Of a stretch of 64,000 nucleotides of DNA, positions 21,269 through 35,157 are shown piece by piece. The stretch is from Euclidia mi (Eukaryota; Arthropoda; Insecta; Lepidoptera; Erebidae). The position numbers and the translations under genes were made by a program. The first letter of the stretch is position 1; every line of letters starts with the position of its first letter. The notes under the pieces are model-generated. The model saw only the letters and a program-made list of their open reading frames with translations. It did no database searches and had not been told where the DNA came from. Location of the stretch: assembly GCA_944739405.2 (NCBI GenBank), contig OX123182.2:41231598-41295597 (forward strand), in the 5' to 3' direction.

Positions 21269-24200
21269 GCGATATATTTTGTGGGGGCGTTGGCCGACGG
21301 TCTTACATGTGCCACAGACTACTGTTCCCATACTAACTGTCTCATTAGATCCCTTCGCTAATGTTTTTTGCTCATATTCTTGTTTGACCCTCGTTCGTTA
21401 TCGAAGTGTAATGGCGACGGACGTATTCGTTTTATTTGTAGGAATCTGTGGATGCTCGTTTAATTGAAATGAATTCATCTCATATTAAAGTTGTTCAGAA
21501 TTCCAAGCATTTAGTCATACATAATTCATTACAGCTGCTGTTTTATACGCTTTATGCTGCGTATAAAATGTGAAAAGTTCGCACATGTTTTAATAACCCG
21601 CTGGTTTATCATATCATAAAGTTATAATGTATAAATACATGTCTGTATAATATGGCTAATTGTTGATGTGACTTTACATTTAGCTTATAGCGAATTAAAA
21701 AATATATTTATGGATTCATTCATATCACTTGCATAATACAATGAAGAAATCTCGACTGAACTCTATGTCTCTACGATCTTCTGCCGCTTTTTGGCAATTT
21801 GCCAGATTTACAATCGGCCTTAATTTACACGCGGGTTGTCGGAGCCTGTGCGAAACGAAAATCTTTGGAAGTTGCTCTGCGTCGGCTCTGGTGCCGTGTG
21901 CCGTGACCGCCGGCCGGAAATATGAACCCATTGTGTACAGCTTCGTCTTTTTGTAACCCGCCTGCAACGCATTGGGGTGCTGCACTTACATCATCATGTT
22001 TTTATTACAGTTATCATTTGTGTTCAACACACTTTTTTGTTCAACTCACAACATTCACAGAGTAACGTTATATGGTATTATTATGATTAAGTACAGTAGG
22101 CATTGCGAACCTCTTTATGGTATTCGATGTTATCTCAATAACGGTTTCCAAGTAACACTGAAAACATCCGGTTGTCATGATAAAGCCCGTTTTATGACTA
22201 ACCAATGTAAATCCAGCAATTTGTCTGACTTCTATATTAATGTTCCTTTTTTTCTGTTTCAGGTAAGCATTATTTTACATCTCACATCAAGGCGATGCGG
22301 TAAGAATATTTTAAGGCAAGCAGGGTCGCACTATTACGAATTGAACTTGAGGTATAAGGAATTTAGCCGATGACCAGGTAACGTTACTTGCCACGTGTGT
22401 CACTTGAATATCGAAGCGAGCGGTGGTCTGTGTGGGTCAAGAATGTGACGGCGGCGGCGACTCGAGGTCGTGTAGGTCAGCACATCGCACCGATCAAATC
22501 TCTGCAAACTGCAGCTCATAATAAAGAACATCATTTGATGCTTAATGGAAGTGTGTGTCTGCCGTTTATTGCCGTGCGATGCCAGGCACTAAACGGCACA
22601 AAGTCTCTGTCAGGACTGTACTTTAGGATTAGGATGTACCATTTGTGAGATTTAGCTATTACGACGTCTCCTTATTCAACCGATAGTTTAGCTAGCCTTT
22701 CTTATTTAATAAAGTAATTTATTCACCTGGCGCCTTTCGCTTATTAATCATATTTCTCAGAAGAATACATTTAGTTCAAATAGCGTGTGCCGCCTGAGTC
22801 ACCATAATACTTGTTTAATTTTGTATGCACATTAATGATGTAAAAACCTTAGTACCTTCGTGTAGAACTTGTAAGGCAAAGTTCGCTATATACTTTAAGC
22901 GTGTCGTATGCTAAAAGACTCCGAGTTTGCCGGTTTTGTGGATAATTAGCAACTCTTGATGGGTGCGAATATATATTTGGCTTTATTTTGCGTAGTATGC
23001 TAAAATAGAACGTATTAACGTTAAACAGGTATGCGTGCGTAACAGAAAGGAATTTGTTAGTTTATAAAAATATTAACATACCTACCTACCTACAGTACAG
23101 ACCTACTAGGCTACTAGTTACTGTTTCTAAAAGTCTCTATACATGATCAAGATTGACGTTCTAGTTTTTGTGGGCATTTAGTAGAAAACAAAAAGGCAAA
23201 GGTCAAAGTACTTTTACCATGGCGCGTGTAAGCAATGACTCATTTAATTATTCTTACACATACTTTTTAAACACAGGAAATACGCTTTGCGGCTTATAAC
23301 AAACGACCATTATTAAACCTTTAGTTAAGGAGAATCGGAATAAGAAATCGATATAAAGTATCCTAATTGGAGCTAAATACCAAAATGATGCAGATTAGTC
23401 GATATTAACACTATTATGTACCTATATCAGGAAAAATTTTTTGGCAATACTACTCGGTCGGTTTTCAAGTCTAGACTAAACGTGATGTTTATTAGAGCCA
23501 GATTGTTTACTTATATCTTATACTATGCTCACTCATTCTTAAGATAATTATTTTCAATATCAATTGAGAAAGAATAAGGGGTGTGAAGCTTTACTTTTCT
23601 ATTTGACTGATTTGCTAAGGAATAAGGATACTTTTAATGAACTATGTCAATCCTAGTATAATGAAAGTCCTGCCCTATTGGGACCCACATATTTTAACAA
23701 GAACTCATCTGAAGTAACTCTTTCTTTATGCATGGTCATGGAATGTGTAGGCATTGTATACCTTCGTACACTAGAAACTGTGTGGTTTAGGTTAGTTTAG
23801 CAAAATGAATGACAAATATTACTTTCCCAAGTAGGCAGTCAACAGAGCTGCGCAAATTTATTCTAATAATGACTGTGGAGAGCCGAACGTCTTTGTACAT
23901 TAAGTGCCTATTCTCCTCTTTTCCGCGACAGCACACTGTAATGTTATTCCAGCTTTTATATTTTGAATCTAATGTTAAATCAAATGTCCGTATCAATTTA
24001 GACGTTCTCTCCTTACATAACTTTTGGTGACTTATGGAAAACATTTTGAGTTTTGCTGACATTTGCATATTTTATTTTGTTTGGGCATAACGCCCATATT
24101 GGTCTCCTCACGTGGCATACATTTATAGCAGGACTTTTCTAGCATTACGGTACCTTGTTACGTGTCCGTTTGATAGCAATAAGCTCGTTCCCTTTTTGAG

Positions 24201-27020
24201 TGTAACTAAAACGTGGCTGGTAAAACGTGAGTTGCCGTTTTTGCCTACTCCTTAAGGGATACATAGACTTGAGAATACGTATGTTCAGTTTCCCTTCCCC
24301 TGTTTGAGTAATGAGAAATACACTTACAATGAATGCAGTGAAAGTTGTAAACACAATCTGGTCTCTGTGTATTGCAACGAATAGTATTGTAACTGTCGCG
24401 TATGTTAATTAGACGTGACATGTTGTTATTCACTTCACCGGCCACACCTGAAGGTCAGCATACATTCAACCGATGCTGAATTCTTCGCCGATTACTACAT
24501 CAGCTAAATAAACAGCCTTATTGTTACTAGGAAATAAAGCCAGATGCAATTCTAATTCCAAAGATGGCCATATTATATGGCTAGCAAGAATCACGTAAGC
24601 GTTGATTACGTCTCTTGCAGAATTGTGAATAATAAAGTTTATCTTTCGTTTGTTTGAATGTGTATAATATAACGTAATACTTTATAAAACTAGGAAAATA
24701 AATTGTAAAGTTTGGCTGTAAACAAACTTTCGCCGTCTCAGAAGACATTGCAAAAGTTATTTCGGACAGAATCTGCTAAAATCGTATGAATTCAGTCAGG
24801 TTCTTGATTAAGTTTCCTTGCGACTTCGTGAGTTTGAAATATCTTCTTTAAATTACATTACTCTTCATATATTATGTAAATATGACTCGGGCAAAAATGG
24901 TTTAAATTGTCATTAAATTACCATACAATAACATTTGCATAGTTACACAACTGACTTGAAAAAATTAGCAACGTCGGTGTTAACTGGAGCGGTGAGTGCA
25001 AACGCTTTGTTTGTATGAATAATACACTATAAACTATTTAAAACTAGTTATAAAACTTGCCATATCATTATTCTGCTTTAAATTGACGAAGAATAGTAGG
25101 TACAAATAGGTATAATGTCAAATTTCAGGAACTCTTGATTCTATAATCGGATAATTAGACCAGTGTTGTTTTAGTCACGACAATGTAATAGCTTTAAAGA
25201 TATCGTGATAGTGTTAACTTACTAGTAATTAATTACTTTCACCACTCCAGTACCTACTTATAGCGTTGTAATTTACTGCTTCGATACTTGACAGGTAGAA
25301 ATACTATCGCGTTCATGTCTAGTTATTTTTAGTAAGCTGTTAGGAAATCGTTAATGAAAGAAATCACAAATGAACATCAGTTTTTTTTTGCCAAAGTATC
25401 CTTGAAAGTATTTTAGAGAAGTTTAAGTTCATCCTCCTTTCACGACGCTTCGTTCAGCATGTTTCAATTATGTTCTTGGCCTAGTTTTCGAAAGATTTGT
25501 TATGAATATATTCATGGTTGTTATTTATATATTAATGCATTGATATGAACCTATTCAAACGACAATATTGGTTATAGCTGTCTCCTTATGAAAGCATGTC
25601 AGAGCACAAGCTTGAATTCTAAATAAAATCTCAATAGAAAGCGAGCGTTCAAATATTTGCTCTTTTATAAAGATCATAGTTCAGTTAAAAATGGTATCTC
25701 GGAACTCCGATAATAGTTGAGCTGCCAGACAGAACTGTGACGGCAAATATCAGTGGAGCACTCGGTAAAAGTAAGGATACATACGTCTGTAGACGTAGTT
25801 AATCGTAAACCAATTTCTGCGTAACTAATTTAATAATGTGTCTATAATGACCAAGATTCAGCCGTACTCGATAAAAAAAACATTTCTAGGAAAGTAATTG
25901 CGAGTCGCAGCGTCCCATAATTCTCCTCGATATTTCAAGTTGATGTAAAGCCCTATGATTAAAAATGTTTTTTATTGAAAATGTCATCGTTAAAATGGCT
26001 TTAATGTGGCGTGGCTGTGGGTGCTGGATTGCGGTTTAATATTAATGAATGCGTTATACATAAGCCTCTACGGCGTCTGACTCTGTCTGTTAGAATGGCG
26101 TCACTTGGTTGTTAAACTTTTAGCTACAGCTGAGTCAATACAATTAAAAGTGGGAGGATAAAACTCACATTTTATCACTTGTATTTGTTGGTCAGAATGT
26201 CAACATAAGCGTGAAAGTAACGTCTTACCGACGTTTTGTGGTGGACGCTGGCAGTACCGGTAAATTATAATAAAATCAGAAACTTTATTACTTTGTTTAT
26301 TTTAAAATTCACACAAACCAGTTATACCAATTAATAGCTGAATATCACTGTAGACAGATATATATGAATAGAAAGGCATGTTTAAAAATACACACACACC
26401 CTGAACAGTTAATAGGTTCGTACTTCGGCAGTAGGTATACAAAATTGCTATGGCTCCAATGATGAGCCCAATTGAGCTTTTTAATAAGCATTCCTTGAAC
26501 TATGTCGTCACCGGTTATCATTTGATTTGTTGTTGAAACTGGTTTCCTATAAAGCATTTTGCTTAATTGTATTTCCATGTGTTCATAGTTTTAACCTTCA
26601 ACGTGAATTGAATTAATTTGTCAAAAATGTTATACTGTGGCCTAACATTCCATTAACGTATCTTAGAAGTAGAAAAATCGTCAGACGAATGATACACGAT
26701 ACCTGTCAGTGTGTTTAAAGTTCTGCGGATCATGTTTAGTTGTGTATTTGAACTGTGCTTATATTTTGTTTCTTTCTAAAATACCTAATATCAAGCAAAG
26801 TAAAATTTATAAGTAGGTAAGTAAGTAAATGAAAGTCGAGTGCAATTTGATTGGTTCAACTAGTCGCATCTATATTTACCAAAGTAATTTTTAGTTTGAA
26901 GCCGGATATTATATTATTATATTTAGGATGGCGCGTAAATTGGCAAGATCGGCTTGAGAATTTGGACACAACCAAATTAGCAATATTTTTATCAATTTAG
27001 CAGAGCATCAAATATAAGAA
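21269..27020. other. Non-coding DNA, no assigned gene
   Basis: No host exon recognised. 21730-21960 and 22390-22540 are locally GC-richer with short open frames on both strands, and could hold untranslated exons or old repeats, but no motif supports a call. Confidence 0.4.
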
Positions 27021-27031
27021 TATCAAACTTT

Positions 27032-27282
27032 TTATAGTCTAACGCCTGTATCCTCGAAGTGGTAGGCAGGGGTGTAATATTACACCCACAATTCGCCATG
27101 TTGAATTTTATGTCCCACGTAACAGGGGGCGAGCTTATTGCCGTTACCGGGCACATTGCCAAACTCGGTACTGCTACTGAGAATTCGAAAAAACTCAGTA
27201 ATACTTTTGCCCGACCCAGGAATCGAACCCGGGACCTCCCGATCAGCAGGCACATAAGCTATCCACTGGACCACGGAGGCAG
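27032..27282 (-). mobile_element. tRNA-derived SINE, copy 3 (minus strand)
   Basis: Read on the minus strand it begins with a tRNA-like head: A-box-like TGGTCCAGTGGATAG and B box GGTTCGATTCC. It continues with the body shared with the copies at 10227 and 37245 ('gtgcccggtaacggcaata', 'ttacgtgggac'). It lacks their 5' module. Flanks tatcaaacttt (27021-27031) and tatcaaaacttt (27283-27294) are a near-perfect target duplication. Confidence 0.85.
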
Positions 27283-27294
27283 TATCAAAACTTT

Positions 27295-30200
27295 AGCATT
27301 ATGCCACAAAAAGAGGGTCCTGTAATGGATCTGACTATGGCAGCACCAGTACCTACCTGTGTGCCTGCATTAAATGACAACAGCATGATTTGTCGGCACG
27401 GTTGGGAACACTGCCAGGAAATGTTCACATTTTGTTTTGAGGCGATTCACCTCGGCCGCGTGCAGTTAAAACTGGTCCATTCTAATGTGGCGTAGTAAAT
27501 AACATCTAATAATTATGTTGGGCACATTAAAATCTCATTAGCGAAACTTATGACTATCTATAGGTTCACTATTCATATTGCGTAACTAATTTTAATGGCT
27601 CAATAATGTTATTAAAGTAGCGAAGTAACTAGAAAGGTCTGAAGCTACGATAGAACTAAGGCTCCCATTAGTTTAACTTTGTGGGTTTTGCTTCTATTCT
27701 CTTCGGCCGATTATCTTAATTCTATTCATCACTGTTAAGGTTGCATAACTAATAAATTACATCGGAAAATGCCCGCGCCCTTATAATGTATTCCATATTA
27801 TTTATAGCTCGGCATACATTAGCCAACCCATTAGCCAATGAACCGCGTTGTTAGGGCTAAGTATTGACCTAAAAGCTATTGTTAGCAATAAGGTATTTTA
27901 AAAATGTCGACCATTTTAAACTTCAAATGTTCTAGCTGAATAATTATTACGATAGTGAAAGAGAAACTTTGAACTTTTGTTTTAGATTAGTCTAAATTTT
28001 GACTTAAATTATTTGTTCAAGTCGTTGGATGCTTTTACTCATGGATTTAAATATATATTAAAAGCTTCCGATGTCTTAAAGACCAGTTTGAAGTTAATTA
28101 TGTGGGTACTAAGTGTTCGAGACTATTTATAGTATTGGCCATTAATGGAGATAATATTTTAGTCAGGACGCGGCAGGAGAGTTTGTAAACACGCCGTCGG
28201 CCGGCCCCTGCAGTAATTCGCCTCTGGAGGGTACAGAGGAACCTATTGTTTGTTTGTTCACGTGAGTCACGCGGCGACGTCCGCCTGTTACCAGCCCGCA
28301 TCGTACTTAATGCGGCTTAAGGTGAACTTTAGCTTTGCCACCACGCCATCACTAGTGGCTAATTATGCCCCTGGAAGCCTTTGAGCACAGCATGCGATGT
28401 CAACGTGAAACATGTTTGTGTTTCATGACTTAGTGCCGTAATTTACTATAATATTCAACATTATTCAGTGATAAAATAAATTATATGGAAACACGTCTAA
28501 TTTTTTTTTTATAAAGTCTACTACTCACATTTTAAGGACGACATCTTTTACCTCGCAAAAGGGCTTATAAACAATAAAGCGATGGATATAATAATATCGA
28601 AGTTGGAAATCGCTATCAGTGTTGACTAAAAGGATGTTTTCAATATTTGACATCGTGAGATAATGTAGCACGATCTCACCACGACATCGGAGTCAAACAG
28701 TGTCGGGAAAGTGAATTAATAGGGGAAAGTCTCTAAGGACTCGCGTGCTCACTTTCGTTACGTGCTGCCAATGTCGCATGAACCATCCAAAGTTTACCTG
28801 ACAGACTATACGTCAATATATCGTCGATTCTCCAAGGTTACAAACGTTTAATGAAATAACAGGATCTTCCAAATGCGTAAGCAATTGATGGATGGTACGA
28901 CGTGTTGCAAATAGACCTTTGCAGTTGGAATTACATGATTGCTCGCTGCATCGTTACTTGATTTAGATTTATAGTCCACTCTCAATAGATTTCATGAAGA
29001 TGATTGCACAAATAATACAATTGAAACCGTTTGCGAAGAAGTGATTTTGTGTGACTAATACGCGGACGCTCTTGCTTGCGTTTATTCCTTTTCCTCGTTG
29101 TCGTAGCCAAGTATTGAATACGTACGTAATCATTTTAAAAATATTAATTACTTCTTGCTCATCGCTGAATACACCAATTGATTTTCATGTATGGTTTCGG
29201 TTTATTTTAATGTTGTTTATTCCGCATGAAGGCGATAGCCATGAAATATACGGATATTAAATAAACGTTTTCAATGTATCTAAAAGCTTTCACAACTTTC
29301 AGATTCTATTTTAGTCTAAACATGTCTATTAAATGGACAAAAATATCACACCATATTTGAAACCAAAGTGTTTTACTAATTCAGTAGTTTGTAATATGAG
29401 TAACTATTCACATATGCGTTTCTTATTTGTGGAGAAATATTTTTAACTTGGGAGTAATTAGTCACATGTGGTGCGTAAGGTTATTTACGTCGTAATGATC
29501 GTCATACAAATCATATAATTCCGTTTAAAATAGAACTTGAATGGATATATTTTGTCGACTCGGTAAACCATCAGTAGTAGCAGACGTTGGGTCAAATATC
29601 AATTGCTGTTCCACTTTGACCTTTCAATTCGGCTCTTTGATCGATGTGGACCCTTTTTTAACGACTTTCATTGATCTTTTCTTTGTTAAATTGTGTTTCA
29701 ATCAGATGACATTGAGTTTTGAAAAGACGAACTATGTACTCGATTTTGAAGACCACTCCAGATTAATTTGTTTCGTTTCATCGATCTAACGAGCGGATAA
29801 AGAAATAACTATTAAAATGCAAATACCGTTCGACACGGCTATTGAGGAATCGTGCCGTGATGTCATTATTGGATCGTTACATTATTAGTTTAAATTATAG
29901 AAAGTTTGTCTGTGACTAAATAATTGTTATATAATACACTGGAGGTCACACTTTTACTGCACAGTTCAATTGTTTATTATAACGGATATAGCGCAGTCAA
30001 CCATTAAGAAAATTGTTATATTTATATCTTCATGTAACAATTGTGATGATATTATGTAACTTTTGTTTAGAAAAATAAATGGATTCAAATGTGTTCGTAT
30101 TACTTCCTTTGTAAAAGTATTGCCTTTAGGAAGACATCGGTTCTTATGAAAAATAAACGGAGGTACTATATAAAAACATGAATTACATGATACAATTTAA

Positions 30201-32858
30201 TTTTTATCTTACCAGTGTTTATTTTGTGATTAATATACATAATTTATATTTCATAAATATATTTACTTTAGGAATGGCAGGTTATCGATGCAAGATGTTT
30301 AATATTTTGTTTGCGTTAAAACAATGAATCATATCAGGTTTGACTCACAGTATTTACAATGAAACGTACTCACTACTCGCAAATACGGCGCTGTCTTATT
30401 ATGAAGATGTTTTATAAACGTGTATTTAAAGTCAGACCACGTGTTGACGCTATTTTCTTCACAATTTCAACACCAGAGTATTCGTGTCTCCAGCTATTTA
30501 TACAATACGAGACTTAATCGCCATCCATTACGGGCTCAGCTCACATCGCATCCAAATGAGCCGACGCAGTAACAAATCACCACGATCACGATGTTATGTG
30601 GAATCTACGGCACAATAACGATCCGCAAATGCTTCCACATTTAGAAAACTTTATACCAACAAAATCCTTAAGAGATAAGCGAACCCTGCTGAAATTGGAA
30701 AACGTCGCGTTCAATGCGTCTGCAGTCCTCGCGAGATAAAGCCTTTGAGCGAATGCTTGAACGTAATTAGGCTTATGGAGACGCAGACGTTATTCGATCT
30801 TTACATTCGTCTAGCTCCCCAGAAAATTGTTGACTGTTATCTACAATATTTCTCGGCGTCTGGGACTTACGTTTTAAATATTGCTTGGGTATTTTTTATA
30901 ACAACCTTGCACCCAAATATCGGATATCATACTTCTTTGAAAGGTCACATTGAGATAGTACAAGTGTTTATTTGAAATTGCTATGGCATTCACTTTTGAT
31001 AATACCGTACTGGTGAAAGGTTCCCAACATTTATAGCGAAAGCGAATTAGGTTTTTTGTGAGACGAATAAATTGGATAAACAGTCAAAATAAATATTTAC
31101 ACAAAAATACGAAATGCGATTAATATTAGCTGTTTTTTGGACGTGTCTATTCTTTTTCTGTGTCTGATTCATTTGAATAACCGTCTACTTTGAAATCAAC
31201 ATGTTCATGCTAAACAATTTGTAACGGATCATTTAACTGCGATTGTTGTCCGCACATCGCGGCAAATAAGATGTATTATTCAGTCGATTCGATTTGATGC
31301 ACTAATAATGTTCGTGTCCGTGTTACGATATATTACAGCGACGTTAACATTTGTAGGCAATTAATTTATACATTGTTTGCTTTAGCGGCTTTTAAGGGAG
31401 GACCTATATAGTGAATTGGCACTTCCCCATTTGCCCATTCGGAATAAATTATGAGTAGTAAGGCAGGCGCCTTTTTTCATCTGTAGTGCTCATCTAGAAC
31501 GATATATTCACCAGCAATAGTCCTTGTTGGACACCTTTTGGACTATTACTGTCGAATAAAATGACATCTACGCGATAGCTGTATTTATTAGTGCGATTAT
31601 GGAGAACTCGCGGCATGTGTCACATCTCATTTTAGATTAAAACTACAAGCTTCTGTACCTACATTGGACCCATGTTCCTGTGTAAGCCTTCAAAGGGAAT
31701 AATGAATGAATAATATGAATAATACGCTTGACAAGTTATAAAAACGGATATTTCCACTTTATACGAAAGGAAAGAGCTTTGAGTTGATCGTTGTTGAATT
31801 AAATTTTTGTTTGAACATGTTTTGAATTGAGCTCTCAATTGCCGATGCCGAACACGTAAAGTGACATGAATCACTAACAGCATGTCACATTTGAACTTAT
31901 TGGGGTATGTATCAATGACTTCATCACGTCGTATAACAATGATAAATGAAAATATTTGCTGTTGGTTATAGTGCGGTTAGGTACCTATATTAGTAAATAG
32001 TGTAGTCTTACGTGTAATTTTTTGATAAATCGAGATTTGGCAGAGGCAGAAAAATCACTCTTACTCTTAAAGCTTTTCGTTCGAAAAGCAGCTTTAGTGC
32101 ATCCAGCTTTTTCCTACTCATAGGAATTCAGTCACCTGCTTACATTTGCAAAAACCCGTCTAGACGGCATTAACGACGAACGAGTACGAGAGCCTATACT
32201 CTTGTAGCGAGGACGATAAAGGAGATTCAACTTATTGTCAATCTTATTATTTCACTTGTAACAAATGCTCAAACTTAGGGACGGAGACTTATTGAGCTCT
32301 ACCTGAAAATAGCCCCGTTTGGAGCAGGTGACCTTTGTTTGGCTAGCAATACTAATTGCGCGCGGAGGTAATAGAGGTAAAGTAAATTACGCGTCTCTGA
32401 ACAGCGACATACCTTAAATATTGTTTACCTCATTTCGCTACAAGGTTCAATACGCCAGTTTTACTATTCACGCGAATTTCGACCCGTATGTATATTTTAA
32501 CATATTTAATTATAAGCTACTGTCGTCGCGTGCCTTTGCAATTATTAAAATATTACACTACATACTTTCATTATTATTCAGGTAAAACAAAGTAATTAAA
32601 TTCGTTCAGCGACCATAACTATACTTAGTTGAACCGTGTTACAGGTGAAGCAAACAATAGCCAATTATCAACTCATGTCGTAAAATGTGACGTGCTCTTA
32701 AGCATCAAATTAGTCTGTATACCATTAGTTGATTAAGGGAGGTTATATTAGAAAGGTACCCGACTGACGTAGAGGCTGAACCGTACGGTGAAGTATATTC
32801 GTTAGAATTTTAGTCCCTGTGTGCTTGTTTCATCGTCTAGACAAGGAAGGCCAGTATC
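27295..32858. other. Non-coding DNA upstream of the putative first cytohesin exon
   Basis: No coding exon recognised. A GC-richer patch at 28160-28320 (Sac-like runs of CG) could be a promoter or untranslated exon. Otherwise AT-rich with short unsupported frames. Confidence 0.4.
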
Positions 32859-32936
32859 ATGTCTCTTGGGGGAATCGGTAGCGGACCGCAAATAATGTTA
32901 GCGCAGCCAGACCGTGGCGACGAACGTAGAGCCATT
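32859..32936 (+). CDS. Putative alternative first coding exon of cytohesin
   Basis: 26 codons from an ATG, reading MSLGGIGSG... to ...DERRAI, ending at a good donor (ATT|GTAAGC). The exon ends in phase 0 and the first certain cytohesin exon (36543) starts in phase 0, so splicing gives a continuous frame. The composition is coding-like compared with its surroundings. It lacks the RRRKQELL segment found in the coiled coil of many cytohesins, so either it is an alternative start, another exon lies between, or it belongs to something else. Confidence 0.45.
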
Positions 32937-33362
32937 GTAAGCTTGTTTGAGCTTCTATTACGGCTTATTCACGAGTTCTATATAACTAGACGCCTCCCCA
33001 GATATGTTTTTATTGATTCTTATACTACTGATATGTATTGGCTATATTATGTAGTTTGCCAGTGGTTCTTTTACACATATTTTTAGTGTTTACAGTTGAG
33101 TTATTCCTCGTTTCGTACTACGACTTTTTCGTACTATAGTACGAATCAAGGAATTATCATTTTAATTTATTTTGTGTTCCTGTTTCGGCCCATTGATTTA
33201 ATTTCTACATTTTGTATGAAAAGTAGTCGAAGTACAGTCACCAGCAAAATGCTTTAAAATATTTGTTTAGAATACTAATTTTGTTTTTTTCTGTTTCTAC
33301 ACAATTTTAATAGGGTTGATGATACTACTACTTAAATAATAATGCGGGATGTATTTTACGGA

Positions 33363-33487
33363 TTACTTAGAACCGTCATTTACTAGAGCGAGAAAGAGAG
33401 CGTGCCGCCAATGGCCTCGGTGGTTCCGCCGCGTGCTGACGCGTTCCCGCTCTCTTTCTCGCTTCAATAAATGACAGTCCTAAGTGA
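33363..33487. repeat. Inverted repeat nested in the 33098-35025 element
   Basis: Arms of about 40 bp (33363-33402 and 33448-33487) centred on AGCGAGAAAGAGAGCG and its complement, with a GC-rich spacer. More GC-rich than its host element, suggesting a separate small foldback insertion. Confidence 0.7.
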
Positions 33488-33599
33488 CAGAAAAGGATAT
33501 ACAACATAGGAAAGTGCGATGCGGTGCTGACAGAGGTAGCTCAACCCTTACAGAATTATCAAATCAATCCCTTATACTCTAATAATACACTTATACACA

Positions 33600-34200
33600 A
33601 ATTCTTTGCTGTGATTTTCTTTTTAATATTAATGTACGGGGTGAAATCTCAGTTGATTTTTGTTTGGCATTGATAGCCCTATAAAACAATTTATAAGAAT
33701 TAGTTTATGAGAATGATTCGATATTTCTGTTATTCCTCACTGTGACTTTCTTTCTATATAAAAAAGCATTATATTAATGTAAGGAGTTAAATATCGGTTG
33801 ATTTTTGTGTGGCATTGTTAGCCCTATAAAACAATTTATGAGACTGAGTATAAGGGACTGATTTGATAATTCTGTGATTATTTACTGTGATTTTTTATAT
33901 CAAAATTGTTAATATTGTTAAAGTAAGGGGTGAAATCCCAATTGATATTTGTGTAAAATTGTTAGCCCTATAAAACAATTTATGAGACTTGAGTATAAGA
34001 GACTGATTTGCTAAATCTGGGATTCTTAACTTTGATTTTTATAAGAAAATTGATAATATTGTTAATGTAAGTGGTGAAATCCCAATTGATCTTTGTGTGG
34101 TATTGTTAGCCCTGTAAAAGTATTTATAAGACTTTGTATAAGGGACTGATTTGCTTATTCTGTGATTCTTTACTGTGACTTTTTTTATCAACATTAAAAC
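33600..34200 (+). repeat. Four-copy diverged tandem repeat, period about 144 bp
   Basis: The block 'agccctataaaacaattta' starts at 33675, 33820, 33964 and (changed) 34108, so units are 144-145 bp apart. Each unit also carries 'ggtgaaat...ttgat.tttgtgt' and 'gggactgatttg...tctgtgatt'. Internal to the inverted-repeat element. Confidence 0.8.
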
Positions 34201-35116
34201 TATTAATGTTATCAAATAAAACGAAAATGTTCTAGTTAAATATGATTTTAAGCTTATGAAAGTAATCAAACAGTTACACCGTGTCAAAGGTGACTTTATT
34301 TTTCCACCCATTTTATTTCATTGTATTTTTTGTTAACCACACTTCCTACTTTTATGTTGATTTGTTATTTGTGATTGATGTGTTATTTGTACATAACTAC
34401 GAGTACATTAGATTTTAAGATTTTATCTTTTTTGTTGATATTGTTTTAAGATAGATTTATTTTAATGTTTTGAAAATTATAAGGTAGGAATATTTATTTT
34501 ATGATTGGATTGAGTTGTACAGTGATTTATTACCAAGGTAAAAAAATTAAACTATTGAGGCATTCCATTTTGACCTATACTTTTACACCGTTTTATTCTA
34601 ATACATTACCTACTTAATCGCCGTCTGACGATGTACCAGGACTACATAAAATTTTAGGAGATTCTAGTAGATAATTTTCTTAAACCTCTACTAATCCTTA
34701 CTTTCTATGAATAGAAAAACATATCTTAGTGTGTTATGCAACCCTGGTAGAAGAACCTGAATAAGCCTGAGACTGAATGTCTCGACATTTTGTTACAAAA
34801 TTCTTTTGATTTTTAATAAAACATATTTTTTACAATCCTGAGTACTTTATTTAATCACTTATTATCTTCCTTATAAGAATTTAGGTGCTGACTGTACTAA
34901 AAACATAAATTTCGTAAAAGTAAAGTCAATGGGCCGAAACAGTGAACGAAAAATAAATTAAAATAATCTTTCCTTGATTCGTACCATGGTACGAATAAGT
35001 CGTAGTACGAAACGAGGAATAACTCTTACAGTTTGCTTAATTTTATCAGATCGGGTTTCACAAAGAGCAATTCAAGTTTGGCGACGCATTAAGTTACTTG
35101 AATTGGTTACGTGATT

Positions 35117-35157
35117 TAGTTTGTAACTGAAACCCATATAGTTTCAGTTACAAACTA
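35117..35157. repeat. Perfect 17-bp hairpin
   Basis: Arms 35117-35133 and 35141-35157 are exact inverse complements (TAGTTTGTAACTGAAAC) around a 7-base loop. Confidence 0.85.

Larger units (their letters stand above)
33098..35025. mobile_element. 1.93-kb inverted-repeat element, superfamily unresolved
   Basis: Bounded by inverted repeats of about 100 bp (33098-33196 and 34926-35025, starting GAGTTATTCCTCG), with weaker similarity for about another 50 bp inward. Flanked by a perfect 8-bp duplication TTACAGTT (33090-33097 and 35026-35033). The ends contain the palindrome TTCGTACTATAGTACGAA or a variant. No transposase frame is seen, so it is non-autonomous. The 8-bp duplication fits hAT, MULE or Merlin; long ends starting with G favour MULE-like. 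It sits in the putative first cytohesin intron. Confidence 0.85.
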
